Both the position numbers and the translations under genes were made by a program. Shown in pieces: positions 1-9,139 of a DNA stretch of 44,700 nt. A model generated the notes under the pieces. The model made no database searches, had not been told where the DNA came from, and worked only from the letters and a program-made list of their open reading frames with translations. The stretch is from a virus. How positions within the stretch are numbered: position 1 is the stretch's first letter; each line of letters starts with the position of its first letter. The stretch lies in the IMG/VR virus record IMGVR_UViG_3300032156_000023, positions 1 to 44,700 of that record; one strand, given 5' to 3'.

Positions 1-5
1 TGAAT

Positions 6-554
6 ATGGATAAGATTGACGAATTGTTAGAAATCAATTTGACTGATATTTCTTTTAGAATGTGGAAAGCCTTAAAAGAAAAAATTCCAGATGTCAGATA
101 CAGACCAGCTTCTTCAAGTGGAAAATATCATAGAAGAAATGGCAATGTGTTAAGTATATATGATCATACTTACGAAATGTTAGTCTGCTGCATCAAGCTC
201 TTTTCAATTTTTAACATCGAAATAAAAACTAAAAAAGCAGATATCTTACTATTTTCTATTTTATTCCACGATGCATTTAAATATGGAATTAATAATCCTT
301 TCAGTGCTCAACATACAGACAAAGCTCATGATAGACTAGCAGCTAATATAGTCAACGAAAATAAAGCAGTTTTTATGAGAGTGTTCAGTGAAGAAGAAGT
401 AAACTTATTAGAAACTTGTCTTCGTTATCATTCGGGTCGCTGGAGCAGTGATTGGAACGAAGATCTTAGTTTTGATAAACTTCCAAAAGAAGCCGTATTT
501 ATACATTTTTTAGACATGTTAAGCACTAATAATTTACTAAGGGAGTTTGACTAG
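6..554 (+). CDS. HD-domain phosphohydrolase-like protein
   Basis: This 182-residue protein carries the spaced metal-binding residues of the HD superfamily: H54, the H88-D89 doublet in a hydrophobic helix ending LFHDAFKYG, H142 in RYHSGRW and D170 near the C-terminus. HD proteins hydrolyse phosphate esters, often of nucleotides, but the substrate cannot be read here. The start is the first ATG, and a TGA at bases 1-3 may end the previous gene. The stop overlaps by one base the GTG of the homing endonuclease that follows. Its C-terminus lies directly against that mobile gene, so a shortened end is possible but not demonstrable. HD fold confident, substrate unknown. Confidence 0.7.
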   Translation: MDKIDELLEINLTDISFRMWKALKEKIPDVRYRPASSSGKYHRRNGNVLSIYDHTYEMLVCCIKLFSIFNIEIKTKKADILLFSILFHDAFKYGINNPFSAQHTDKAHDRLAANIVNENKAVFMRVFSEEEVNLLETCLRYHSGRWSSDWNEDLSFDKLPKEAVFIHFLDMLSTNNLLREFD

Positions 555-1243
555 TGATTGTTTATAAGATTACTAATTTAGAAAGTGGAAAAGTTTATGT
601 TGGTCAAGATTCACATAATGACCCAAATTATTTAGGATCTGGAATTCTAATAGCAAGAGCAATTAGAAAACATGGGAAAGAAAACTTTATAAAAGAAGTA
701 ATAGATACAGCATATACTAAAGAAGAGCTTAATAAAAAAGAAATATATTGGATTGAATTTTATAACTGTAAAGTTCCAAATGGCTATAATCTAACAGATG
801 GTGGTGGAGGAACTTTAAGTTTTAAAAAAGGAAAAACTCTAGAGGAAATTTATGGAGCAGATAAAGCAAAAGAATTACTAGAAGGTCTAAGTGAAAGAAT
901 AAAAGGAGATAAAAATCCAGCTAAGAGATTAGATGTTAAGAAGAAAATTAGTGAAAAAAATATTGGCAGGAAATTTCCAGACCAAGCTAAAAAAATGAAA
1001 GAAGATAACCCAGCTAAAAGACTAGAAGTCAGAGAAAAAATTAGAAAAGCTCTAATTGGAAGATCTTTATCTAAAGAACATAAAAAAAGAATAATAGAAA
1101 GTATGAAAAATGAAGAAACTAGAAAAAAGATAAGTGAAAAACTTAAAGGAAGATCTGTCTGGAATAAAGGATTACATGCATATAATTTACTAACAATAGG
1201 AGAACAAAGTAATGCTACCAGCAAGCACGAGGTTAGTGCCTGA
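554..1243 (+). CDS. GIY-YIG homing endonuclease with NUMOD3 repeats
   Basis: The N-terminus has the GIY-YIG nuclease core (VYKITN...GKVYVGQ, then the conserved GYNLTDGGGG at about residue 77). It is followed by several basic NUMOD3-type DNA-binding repeats (NPAKRLDVKKKISEKNIGR, NPAKRLEVREKIRKALIGR, EETRKKISEKLKGR). Such proteins are free-standing or intron-encoded homing endonucleases that cut an allele lacking the gene. It starts at GTG behind an AGGGAG site at 539-544, overlaps the HD gene by one base, and its last 32 bases overlap the next gene and carry that gene's Shine-Dalgarno site. No group I intron boundaries are evident, so it looks free-standing. Confidence 0.88.
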   Translation: MIVYKITNLESGKVYVGQDSHNDPNYLGSGILIARAIRKHGKENFIKEVIDTAYTKEELNKKEIYWIEFYNCKVPNGYNLTDGGGGTLSFKKGKTLEEIYGADKAKELLEGLSERIKGDKNPAKRLDVKKKISEKNIGRKFPDQAKKMKEDNPAKRLEVREKIRKALIGRSLSKEHKKRIIESMKNEETRKKISEKLKGRSVWNKGLHAYNLLTIGEQSNATSKHEVSA

Positions 1244-1811
1244 ACTGAATTACTATTTCTCAGTATTTGTAAGAACGAGTATTTTGAATAAATATAGGGT
1301 TACTTATCCTGCAGTGCTTACTTGTCCTTGCTTAGATGAAAATAAAAGCTTTATCAGATTACTATTTGATGACAACTGGCCAAAAACTTATACAACTTAT
1401 AGATATCTTTATAGAGAAGTGAACATGGCTGGATGGCCAGAACAAGTTAGAACTAGACTAGCAATCTATCCATCGAGCGCTAAATGTTATCTCTCTGATT
1501 GGGATTCGCCAGATGCAACTCTTAACCTCTTTAATTTAGAAGTTGATGATCTTCTATTACTGAATAGGCTCTTAGATTACAGAACTACCACTACCTATAT
1601 TTCTGATATCGATTATACTACATTAACAACACCTTTATCGAAAATGATTTTTCTATATCTAGATCTTATGATAAATGGCAGTTATGAAAACTATAATGAT
1701 GAAACTTTAATTTCCAGTGAGTCTTTGGTTTTAGAATCTTGTTACGAAATTTATGTTGGAGAGAAGATGTTCAATTTTAAAGCTATAGAGACATTTGGAA
1801 AGGAGGATTAA
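1212..1811 (+). CDS. putative virion/baseplate protein, unknown
   Basis: This 199-residue protein is not recognised as a named family. It begins MLPASTRLVPELNYYF, is rich in Tyr, Leu and Asp, and has no clear membrane segment. The start ATG is chosen for the AGGAGA site a few bases upstream, which lies inside the end of the GIY-YIG gene. It sits immediately upstream of a large baseplate-type protein whose Shine-Dalgarno site (1800-1806) overlaps this gene's end, so the two are translationally coupled. A structural role in the tail or baseplate is inferred from context only. Confidence 0.6.
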   Translation: MLPASTRLVPELNYYFSVFVRTSILNKYRVTYPAVLTCPCLDENKSFIRLLFDDNWPKTYTTYRYLYREVNMAGWPEQVRTRLAIYPSSAKCYLSDWDSPDATLNLFNLEVDDLLLLNRLLDYRTTTTYISDIDYTTLTTPLSKMIFLYLDLMINGSYENYNDETLISSESLVLESCYEIYVGEKMFNFKAIETFGKED

Positions 1812-1815
1812 ACAC

Positions 1816-4137
1816 TTGTTCACCCCTGAAGATTATTGGATGATTCTTCAGTACTTAGAACGCTTTAAATACTACAAAGATCTATATCAGTGCAGCGCTG
1901 ATGACTCTGTATGTATCGGTAAAGCTAAAGATGCTGCAAGTGCTGCTGTTCCAGAACTAGATAGTACGATTAAAAGTTTAGCAGACTCTGAGAGAACTAA
2001 AGCTTTATCTCTATTTGAGAATACAATAGATCAGTCATGTTTTGGAACTGAAGACTATAAAAGAATCCGAAGCTTTCTTATTGACTGGTATTCATCTCTC
2101 AAAACACAAGTAACTCTAGGAAGAGACTCACATGATGTTTTCGTACTACCACCTGATTACTTAAACGAATTGATTAGAAGTTTTGGATATTTGTATCCAG
2201 CAGACATTCCTTCTGTAAACATAAGAGTAAACTTCTTTTTAGATCTAGTTAACTTATACAAAATCAAAGGTACTCCACTATCATTAAAAAGAGCTCTTGA
2301 TTATTATGGAATGAAGAATGTAGACTTTGCAGAATACTGGCTACGAAAAAATGAACAAGGAGAATTAATATTTAGAGGAGTTTCTGTCTTCCCACCTCTA
2401 ATAAAGATTCCTTGGCCTGATGTCAAATTTGGAGCTACTTCAGGTGATCCTCACTGGTTTCAAACTGAGCAAGATGTAATTGAATTGCTTGAGAGAAATG
2501 CCATAAGATTACCATCTAAAACTCCTTACTTTGGTTTAAGACCATTCTTCAGTTTATCAGAGATTCAACAAACAATGGCAGTTCTAGTTAGAATGATGGG
2601 CGACCAATACCAAACATGGAAATCAACTGGAACTTTACAAAAAGATATAAAGCTAAACTTATTTAACATTACAGTATCAGCTTTAGAAAATTACTTAGCT
2701 TGTGTTTATGTTGTAAATACTTCTTTTCCTTATCATGAAACATCTTTATATGGACAAGATTCATATTTGTGTTACGATGGCACATCAGAAGTTGTCTCTG
2801 ATATTGTCAATACATATGAAAACTTGACATCTTATCCAGTCTGGAATGCTGATGATCCAGAGGGAGAAATAGCATTTAGACAAGCAAGAGTAGATGCATT
2901 CAACGATCTTTTTACCAGACCAAATTCACAAAACTACTTAAAGACTAAAATTGGAGTAGACTCAGCAGGTGATATACTAGAATCAATCAACCCAGATTTT
3001 AAAGCTGTTATAGATTCATATATAGCTAGTGGAAAATATTATCAAATTTTAGCTTCACTTCTTCAAGATTTGAGTGGATGGATCAGGATACGTATTAGTA
3101 CAAATGCAACAGATCTTATTTCAATAATTCTTGGAGTTTCAGCTTCTCCTATTGTTGCTAGAATAATTAACTTCTTTAAACCTTATAGAGCTAGACTTTT
3201 CGCAACTCAGTTTTGGTATATTATAGACAACCCAACAGTTGACTGTGTTAGAATTTATGATAGAAGATTCGAACTCAAAGTTATAGAAAAAATTTATGAC
3301 TATGCTACAGCAGATAGTCTAGCTTGCTGCGGAGATGACTCAACATCTTGTTCTGATTTTGACACTACTAGTATTGTAGAACCACTTCTATACTCAAGAG
3401 AATATTACGATTGTGGTTCATTTCATGATATAGGAATTGTGTGGGATCAACCATTAGTAGTACATTATACTTCTCTTATCAGAGACTCTTTAAATTGCCA
3501 TATTGAAGCTCCTTGTTACGATGGTACTAATGTTGATGGTTGGTATTGGTATGATGCTACTTCAGCGTGTGACTTCTGGGGAAACTGGATGGATTCTCCA
3601 ATCGATACAGACAGTACAAGCGATATAGAACTTATAGTAGCTGGAGGATTCAGAGATTTTGATACATGTGGAGTTTTCGACTGTTTAGCTGGAAACGATA
3701 TAGTAAAAATTCAACTACGAATACCAGTTCTTGAAGCTGATTTTACTGGAGATCCACTAGCAGGTTACGAGAGTAGTCCATTACCTGTTCAATTTACAGA
3801 CACTTCTCACGGACTATCTAGACACTGGGGATGGGATTTCGGAGATGGACAAAGTTCAGTACAACAAAATCCAATCAACCCATATTCAATTCCAGGACCT
3901 GGAGGTTTATTATCTTCTTTCACTTCAGCAGTAACAGGTCCATTAACACTTTCTTTTACCAACACATCAACTGGGACACCAACTTCATATCTATGGGATT
4001 TTGGGGATGGAGAAACATCTACAGACGAGAATCCTATACACGTTTTTCCAGAAGAGAATGCATACTTAGTTAGATTAACAATTTTTAACGCTAATGGAAA
4101 TAGCAGATCAGAACAATATATTGTTATGGAGATCTAA
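1816..4137 (+). CDS. tail/baseplate protein with C-terminal PKD domains
   Basis: This protein of about 773 residues starts at TTG 1816, chosen because AAGGAGG at 1800-1806 is correctly spaced; a TTG 21 bases upstream lies before that site. The N-terminal third has the signature of phage tail proteins of the P2 gpI-like or baseplate wedge type (FFLDLVNLYKIKGTPLSLKRALDYYG, about residues 135-160). The C-terminus holds two PKD domains, recognisable by WDFGDG at about residues 673 and 726, each followed by an NP turn. PKD domains are beta-sandwich modules common in surface and carbohydrate-binding proteins. The combination suggests a baseplate component that also shows adhesive domains on the virion. 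Confidence 0.7.
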   Translation: MFTPEDYWMILQYLERFKYYKDLYQCSADDSVCIGKAKDAASAAVPELDSTIKSLADSERTKALSLFENTIDQSCFGTEDYKRIRSFLIDWYSSLKTQVTLGRDSHDVFVLPPDYLNELIRSFGYLYPADIPSVNIRVNFFLDLVNLYKIKGTPLSLKRALDYYGMKNVDFAEYWLRKNEQGELIFRGVSVFPPLIKIPWPDVKFGATSGDPHWFQTEQDVIELLERNAIRLPSKTPYFGLRPFFSLSEIQQTMAVLVRMMGDQYQTWKSTGTLQKDIKLNLFNITVSALENYLACVYVVNTSFPYHETSLYGQDSYLCYDGTSEVVSDIVNTYENLTSYPVWNADDPEGEIAFRQARVDAFNDLFTRPNSQNYLKTKIGVDSAGDILESINPDFKAVIDSYIASGKYYQILASLLQDLSGWIRIRISTNATDLISIILGVSASPIVARIINFFKPYRARLFATQFWYIIDNPTVDCVRIYDRRFELKVIEKIYDYATADSLACCGDDSTSCSDFDTTSIVEPLLYSREYYDCGSFHDIGIVWDQPLVVHYTSLIRDSLNCHIEAPCYDGTNVDGWYWYDATSACDFWGNWMDSPIDTDSTSDIELIVAGGFRDFDTCGVFDCLAGNDIVKIQLRIPVLEADFTGDPLAGYESSPLPVQFTDTSHGLSRHWGWDFGDGQSSVQQNPINPYSIPGPGGLLSSFTSAVTGPLTLSFTNTSTGTPTSYLWDFGDGETSTDENPIHVFPEENAYLVRLTIFNANGNSRSEQYIVMEI

Positions 4138-4139
4138 AC

Positions 4140-4268
4140 ATGCCAACTTTAAAACCAGATGGGTTAATGTTTAACTTATTGTGGGAGCAAACAAATCCCA
4201 GCGAACACTTTTGGGAAGAAGTTAGAGATGTTGATGATACATCTTGTGTCTTCATAGATTTTGAATAA
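4140..4268 (+). CDS. small acidic protein (42 aa)
   Basis: A short gene between two tail genes, with GGAG at 4128-4131 ahead of its ATG and the stop 14 bases before the next start. The product begins MPTLKPDGLMFNLLWEQTNP and ends in an acidic stretch. Spacing, ribosome-binding site and same-strand context support it as a real gene, but the family is not recognised. Confidence 0.55.
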   Translation: MPTLKPDGLMFNLLWEQTNPSEHFWEEVRDVDDTSCVFIDFE

Positions 4269-4282
4269 CTGGAGGTTCTATA

Positions 4283-4831
4283 ATGTCAAGATTTAGAGAT
4301 AATATACTTGAAATTACTAGATATCTACTCTATGGAAAGAAACACGCTTTCTGGCTTGGAGAGTTTGAGTGGGAGCATAGAGATGTAGATGGAAGTACTA
4401 TAGATAAATGGACTACATATAATGCTCTAGCTAACGAGGGTGAAATAAATATTCTTGATAGTTATTTTAGAGGAGAAAACGTTCCAGTAACTTTTCACTT
4501 AATGTTAGTTAATGATACTCCAACAATAACTGATACATTAGCTACAATAAGTGGAGAACCATCGGGGAATGGGTACGCAAGACAAGAATTTACTAGAGAT
4601 ATTACTGGCTGGCCAACTCTAGGAGTTGATTCTGGTCATGGTATGATAACTTCAAAGTTAGTTGTTTTTGAAGCTATCGGAGGTTCGTGGGGTCCAGTTA
4701 TTTATGCTATTCTTACTACAGTACCTACTGGAACTTCAGGACCACTCATTACATTTGTAGGACTAAGTTATTCAAAAACTCTGACTATTGGACAAACTCT
4801 TGTTTGTAGAGTAAGAGTTAAATTGTTGTAA
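4283..4831 (+). CDS. virion structural protein, tail-fibre-associated type
   Basis: This 182-residue protein starts behind GGAGG. The pattern NALANEGEINILDSYFRG, then TDTLATISGEPSGNGYARQEFTRD and a Gly/Trp-rich SWGPVIYAILTT segment, matches a family of small phage tail-fibre or collar-type proteins that I recognise from pattern only. The protein is predicted mostly beta with no membrane segment. It lies directly upstream of the long adhesin, whose start follows its stop by 9 bases, so both are probably made together and may assemble together on the fibre. A role as an adaptor between baseplate and adhesin is inference. Confidence 0.6.
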   Translation: MSRFRDNILEITRYLLYGKKHAFWLGEFEWEHRDVDGSTIDKWTTYNALANEGEINILDSYFRGENVPVTFHLMLVNDTPTITDTLATISGEPSGNGYARQEFTRDITGWPTLGVDSGHGMITSKLVVFEAIGGSWGPVIYAILTTVPTGTSGPLITFVGLSYSKTLTIGQTLVCRVRVKLL

Positions 4832-4840
4832 GGAGATAAA

Positions 4841-7720
4841 GTGTCAACTACCAAAGATCTACTACTTTTTAATGGTAACTTCAACGATGTAGGACAATAT
4901 GGCACTGACTGGATACCTGTAGGAGGTGTAACGTTTGGCAGTGGGCACTCCGGTTCAGCTGTTATTTTTAATGGTACTAATACAACTGTTTATCGACCTA
5001 CTGGAACTGATCTTGATATTGGTTATGCTCCTTTCTGCGTTGATTTTTGGGTAAAAATAAATCAACTACCTCAATATCCTATAACGACTACTGGTTGGCA
5101 AAATGCTATCAGCAGTTCTCCTCTTCCAGTTCCTCCACCATATTTTCCTCCTTGCCCAGGGCCGATTTATGATGGTGATATAAATACGTATATGCCAGTA
5201 GCAGGGGGTATGGGTTTAAGTGGTATATTTGACCATACACCACCCTCCAATGATAAAGGATTTATTACCGCATCTTTCAGAATTTACAATTATTCTAATT
5301 CAGTTTTTTCTATAATCTGGAACGGCAGCACAATACCACTGAACGGAGGATTGCCTTGGTTGGGATGGCTTGAAACAGGTGGAATGGGACCAGGAGGAAG
5401 TTGGACTTCTGATTGCGATCTGGTAGCAGGACCATCTGGTGGTCAAATTTCTGAAGTGCAAAGAAACTGTTCTTACCACTATGATGATGGCACCCATAAT
5501 GTTTATGTTTTTAATTACGGAACAGGTTTTACAAATAGATTAAGTCTTTACTTATACATAGGTCCCACACAAGGTCGTTCTGATGCAACTTTAGGTTGGG
5601 GACTTATTAGATCAGGGACTTCGAGTTATGCTCTTTATGACGTAACTTGGGGAGGAAACCCTCCTATAGTTGAAGGACAATGGTATCATATAGTTATTTC
5701 AAGAAATCTGAATAACAGTTTAAGAGTCTATCAAGATGATATTCCTTTAGTAAATCAAAATGGAAGTACAGATTTTTCAGCAGGAAATTCGATAGCTCAT
5801 ATTACAAGTAACTTTAACATTGGTTCTTATGAAGCAACTTCATTATTCTTTGATGGAGCAATAGATGACTTCGAGATATCTGTAGGAGATTACGAGTATA
5901 TTCCTGGAGCTTTAGCTGATCCTACAATCGCGAGAAGTCCATCTACCCTGAACGTCTCTTGTGTTGAAGGAGAAAATGCTATTGATAGACCTTTCGAAAT
6001 TTGGAACAGCAATTCTGCAGCTGGAGATGGTGCAAGAAATTTATTTTACACTGGTGCAAAAGATCAAACATGGCTTAAGATTTTCGGTTTAGATGGTTTA
6101 ACTACTACCTATACTCCAGTTATTGGAACAGATGCTAACAAATATAGATGTATCAGATCTCATACTTCTAAAACAGAAAGACAACCTGTTTCTATTACTA
6201 AAGGTATAGAAGGATTAGCATCTTACACTGGAGGTAGAACTACAGTTACCTGGGCAAGTCATGGATTAACTTCAGGACCAACCTATAAAGTTACCTTTTC
6301 TGGCATAACTCAACCAGGATGGGATGCACTAAATGGAAATACCTATACAGTAACTAACTATGTAGATCCAAATACATTTAGAATCACTTTTGATAGTTCA
6401 TCTTTAGCTCCCTATGATCCTGGTACAGATCCTGGTACGTGTTCATCTTGGCCAACTTACTGGAGACTTACTAACTCTTCTTTCTCTGCAAATGCTTGGC
6501 AAAATAGTTATAGTTATGCTGCACTAACTGGCTCTGATAGTATCATAAACAATTCAGATGGAACTCATATTCATTATGCATTTGAATTCAATAGTTCTGG
6601 ATTATCAGCTGGAGCTTATACAGCTACACTCACTATAACTGGACCTCAAGCAGGCAATAGTCCACAAACTATTATAGTAAACTTAAATGTTTCGAACATG
6701 TTACCAGCAAGTGATCCTGTTCCTTCTAACAGTGAAAGTTGTGTTCTTATAGATCAAATTCTAAGTTGGACTGCTGGAGGTGAAGTTGACTCATATGATG
6801 TATATTTTGGAATATCTTACCCACCTTCACTTATTGGAAATCAGCTTGATACTAGTTATGATCCAGGACCATTAGATTATAACACTACCTACTACTGGAG
6901 AATAGATGAAGTAACTATTTCTGAAACTATAATAGGAGATGATTGGACTTTTGATACTAGAGGACTTCCCCCTGATCCTGCTACTGATCCTGATCCTGCT
7001 GATGGAGAAATCAATATTGGAAGAATACATCTTCTAACTTGGACTGCTGCTCCAACTGCCGATTCTCATGATATTTATTTTGGAACTTCATACCCACCAC
7101 CTTTTGTTGGAAATCAACTTGATACCACTTACGATCCAGGAGACATGTCTTATGGAGAGTATTATTGGCGTGTAGATGAAGTAGACGCTTGTGATTCAAC
7201 TACGGCAGGAGATGAATGGACATTCTTAGGAGGGCTTGAAGACCTACTGGTTGAATCTGGATCTAATGTAGAAATAGAAGAATACTATTCTGGAAAAGGG
7301 ATTGCTTTTAGTTTCGATGATAGTGCAGTTTTAGTTGATACATACTTTAACTTAACTATCAGGGGAAGGCAGTTATCAGGAACTCCTAACACTTTTGTTT
7401 TAGGTGGTGTAGTTAGAGTAAACCTACACTGGTATACGATAGAACCATTTACTATGACTTTTGGGTCGGATTGGGAAACTCTTTACTGGGAACACATATT
7501 AGGAAGGAAATTTACTGCTCATGAAGCTGATTATGTTAAAGTATGCCTCATACCAAGAGATGATATAGAAATAAATGGAGTAGCTATAACTGAAATCAAA
7601 TTAATTTCTATTGAAGACACAAACGAAGTATTTACTGTTTCTCTAGATGTTGCTAACTTAGAACAAACACGATTTAGCAGTAAAACTAAACCAGACTATA
7701 TTAAAGTTTACAAAGAATAA
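4841..7720 (+). CDS. large LamG/FN3-like tail adhesin
   Basis: This 959-residue protein starts at GTG behind AAGGAG. The N-terminal third is a LamG/concanavalin-like sandwich, with the typical start LLLFNGNFNDVG and the closing GAIDDFEISVGDYEYIPG at about residue 345. A middle region has Ig-like strands. Two related modules of about 85 residues follow (IDEVTISE/VDEVDACD, YDVYFG/HDIYFG, GNQLDT.YDPG in both), like fibronectin III-type modules of secreted proteins. The C-terminal 160 residues end DYIKVYKE. It is almost certainly an exposed tail-fibre or adhesin component that meets the host surface. Its stop touches the stop of the opposite-strand phosphoesterase with no spacer. Confidence 0.75.
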   Translation: MSTTKDLLLFNGNFNDVGQYGTDWIPVGGVTFGSGHSGSAVIFNGTNTTVYRPTGTDLDIGYAPFCVDFWVKINQLPQYPITTTGWQNAISSSPLPVPPPYFPPCPGPIYDGDINTYMPVAGGMGLSGIFDHTPPSNDKGFITASFRIYNYSNSVFSIIWNGSTIPLNGGLPWLGWLETGGMGPGGSWTSDCDLVAGPSGGQISEVQRNCSYHYDDGTHNVYVFNYGTGFTNRLSLYLYIGPTQGRSDATLGWGLIRSGTSSYALYDVTWGGNPPIVEGQWYHIVISRNLNNSLRVYQDDIPLVNQNGSTDFSAGNSIAHITSNFNIGSYEATSLFFDGAIDDFEISVGDYEYIPGALADPTIARSPSTLNVSCVEGENAIDRPFEIWNSNSAAGDGARNLFYTGAKDQTWLKIFGLDGLTTTYTPVIGTDANKYRCIRSHTSKTERQPVSITKGIEGLASYTGGRTTVTWASHGLTSGPTYKVTFSGITQPGWDALNGNTYTVTNYVDPNTFRITFDSSSLAPYDPGTDPGTCSSWPTYWRLTNSSFSANAWQNSYSYAALTGSDSIINNSDGTHIHYAFEFNSSGLSAGAYTATLTITGPQAGNSPQTIIVNLNVSNMLPASDPVPSNSESCVLIDQILSWTAGGEVDSYDVYFGISYPPSLIGNQLDTSYDPGPLDYNTTYYWRIDEVTISETIIGDDWTFDTRGLPPDPATDPDPADGEINIGRIHLLTWTAAPTADSHDIYFGTSYPPPFVGNQLDTTYDPGDMSYGEYYWRVDEVDACDSTTAGDEWTFLGGLEDLLVESGSNVEIEEYYSGKGIAFSFDDSAVLVDTYFNLTIRGRQLSGTPNTFVLGGVVRVNLHWYTIEPFTMTFGSDWETLYWEHILGRKFTAHEADYVKVCLIPRDDIEINGVAITEIKLISIEDTNEVFTVSLDVANLEQTRFSSKTKPDYIKVYKE
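6710..7228 (+). repeat. tandem duplication of an FN3-like module inside the adhesin
   Basis: Two units, about 6710-6960 and 6971-7228, are similar at protein level and in places at DNA level (for example TTGGAAATCA-CTTGATAC followed by ATCCAGGA in both). They look like an old internal duplication of a beta-sandwich module. Confidence 0.65.
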
Positions 7721-8938
7721 TTATTTAACTTTATCAAATATTGGTTTGTCGTTCCCATTAACCTTCGATAAATAATGTCTATAGTTTTTCCAATCATCTT
7801 CTATTTCTTCAAACATATAAAATTTTGCGTCAAAATTCCTTAGTAAATTATTCTTGCCTAATGTAGCCTTAATTATCCAACCACCAATAGATGGAACTAT
7901 CCCTAGTCTTTTTAATAAGTTATTTGTCCCTTCAAACGAACCACATTGGGCCCCAAAAATACTACCAAACATTGCTTGCATTTGTATATGAAGATGTCCA
8001 GCCAACACAAATCTAATAGTTGGTTTCTCTTTAATAGAACTTGAAACATTTTGGAGTTCATGAAAAGCTATTTGTGCAATACCTTTTTGTAATCTATAAG
8101 ACAAAGCATAAGGAACTCCACCGGAGGGATGCCACATCTTAAGATCAATACCTTTTAAGATTGGAACAACTGCTTCATCAAAACCACAATAATGGGTATC
8201 TTTTCTTGCACTAGTTAAGATATTGAACGCATTATGTCCAGGCCCAGATTTAATAAAAGAGTAATCATGATTTCCACCTAACATATACCATTCAAAACCT
8301 TGGGGTAAATTTACTATAACTGATTCTTCTTGCTCTCCAGATGAGATAGCATATAAATCAAAAAGTTGTCCCCTATAAACATTGAAGCCAGCAAATACAT
8401 CACCCGGAGTAAACATAAATTTAACACCCTGTTTCTTACATATTTCACAAAATTCATTTAACGCAGTTATCTGGCAAGCTTTTGAACCAAAATGTAGATC
8501 AGATGGGACTCCAAAAATTATTTCAGTTGAATCTTCAATTGGCTTTTGTATTGGTCTACCAATCGGAGCTGCTCCTACTCCAAGATAAATATTTCTTTCA
8601 TCGTGAGAAATTTCATATCCTTTTGATGCTAGTTGAGACACTACATTAAGTACATCATAAGGTGGGCTGGAGATAAAGTCTGCTGCATCTATAATAGACA
8701 TTACATGGTGTTTATTTAGCAACTGAAAAATCTTAGTTTGAAAGTGATCAAGCTCTTCTTTTCTATCTTTAATAGTTACTGTTTCTTCTTTTAGTTTTGA
8801 AGCATATGATTTGAAAGAAGTGAAACTAGTAGTGTAGCCATAAGATTGTTTTAAAATCTGATACATTTGTTCAAGAGTCAGATCATGAAGGTTCTTAAGA
8901 ACAAATTGTTTTATCCTATTAGTATCAATTTGTTGCAT
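7721..8938 (-). CDS. calcineurin-like metallophosphoesterase with N-terminal helical domain
   Basis: The start is ATG 8938; a GTG 18 bases upstream is part of the GGAGGA ribosome-binding region. The 405-residue product has an N-terminal region of about 130 residues with helix-turn-helix-like segments, then the metallophosphoesterase motifs SDLHFG (146-151), GDVFAG (about 179-184), GNHDY (about 225) and AGHLHIQ. These residues bind two metal ions in enzymes that cleave phosphodiesters, including nucleases of the SbcD/Mre11 type and cyclic nucleotide phosphodiesterases. The gene is alone on the minus strand among tail genes, with its own candidate promoter upstream. Substrate unknown. Confidence 0.85.
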   Translation of the reverse strand: MQQIDTNRIKQFVLKNLHDLTLEQMYQILKQSYGYTTSFTSFKSYASKLKEETVTIKDRKEELDHFQTKIFQLLNKHHVMSIIDAADFISSPPYDVLNVVSQLASKGYEISHDERNIYLGVGAAPIGRPIQKPIEDSTEIIFGVPSDLHFGSKACQITALNEFCEICKKQGVKFMFTPGDVFAGFNVYRGQLFDLYAISSGEQEESVIVNLPQGFEWYMLGGNHDYSFIKSGPGHNAFNILTSARKDTHYCGFDEAVVPILKGIDLKMWHPSGGVPYALSYRLQKGIAQIAFHELQNVSSSIKEKPTIRFVLAGHLHIQMQAMFGSIFGAQCGSFEGTNNLLKRLGIVPSIGGWIIKATLGKNNLLRNFDAKFYMFEEIEDDWKNYRHYLSKVNGNDKPIFDKVK

Positions 8939-8970
8939 AATAGTTGTTTCCTCCACGGAAAAGATCTTTT

Positions 8971-8985
8971 ATTTTTTATATGTTC
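8971..8985 (-). promoter_or_regulatory. candidate phage promoter motif
   Basis: On the minus strand this reads GAACATATAAAAAAT, 33-47 nt upstream of the phosphoesterase start. It resembles a motif seen in front of several other genes here. The divergent gap 8939-9139 also holds GAACATATACTATAT on the plus strand at 9075-9089 ahead of the gene at 9140. Nothing else is evident in this gap. Confidence 0.35.
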
Positions 8986-9139
8986 AGTTTCTTATAAAAA
9001 CTTCTAGTAGTTTCAGTTAGATTTCCAATACTTAGAATCAAACTAGTTTAGAAACCATTTTAGTTAGCTTGGAAGAACATATACTATATGGAGTAAGTGG
9101 TTTTCTAGTAGTGTTAGTTTAATTCTAAGAAGGGTGAAA

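Noticed and set aside
850-1224. Minus-strand frame of 124 codons inside the GIY-YIG gene
   Set aside because: It is the antisense shadow of the Lys/Glu-rich repeats, yielding a Leu/Phe/Ser-rich sequence with no ribosome-binding site.
554-1243. Group I intron hosting the GIY-YIG gene
   Set aside because: The flanking frames do not join into one protein, and no conserved intron core or splice-site pairing is visible; overlap with both neighbours argues for a free-standing gene.
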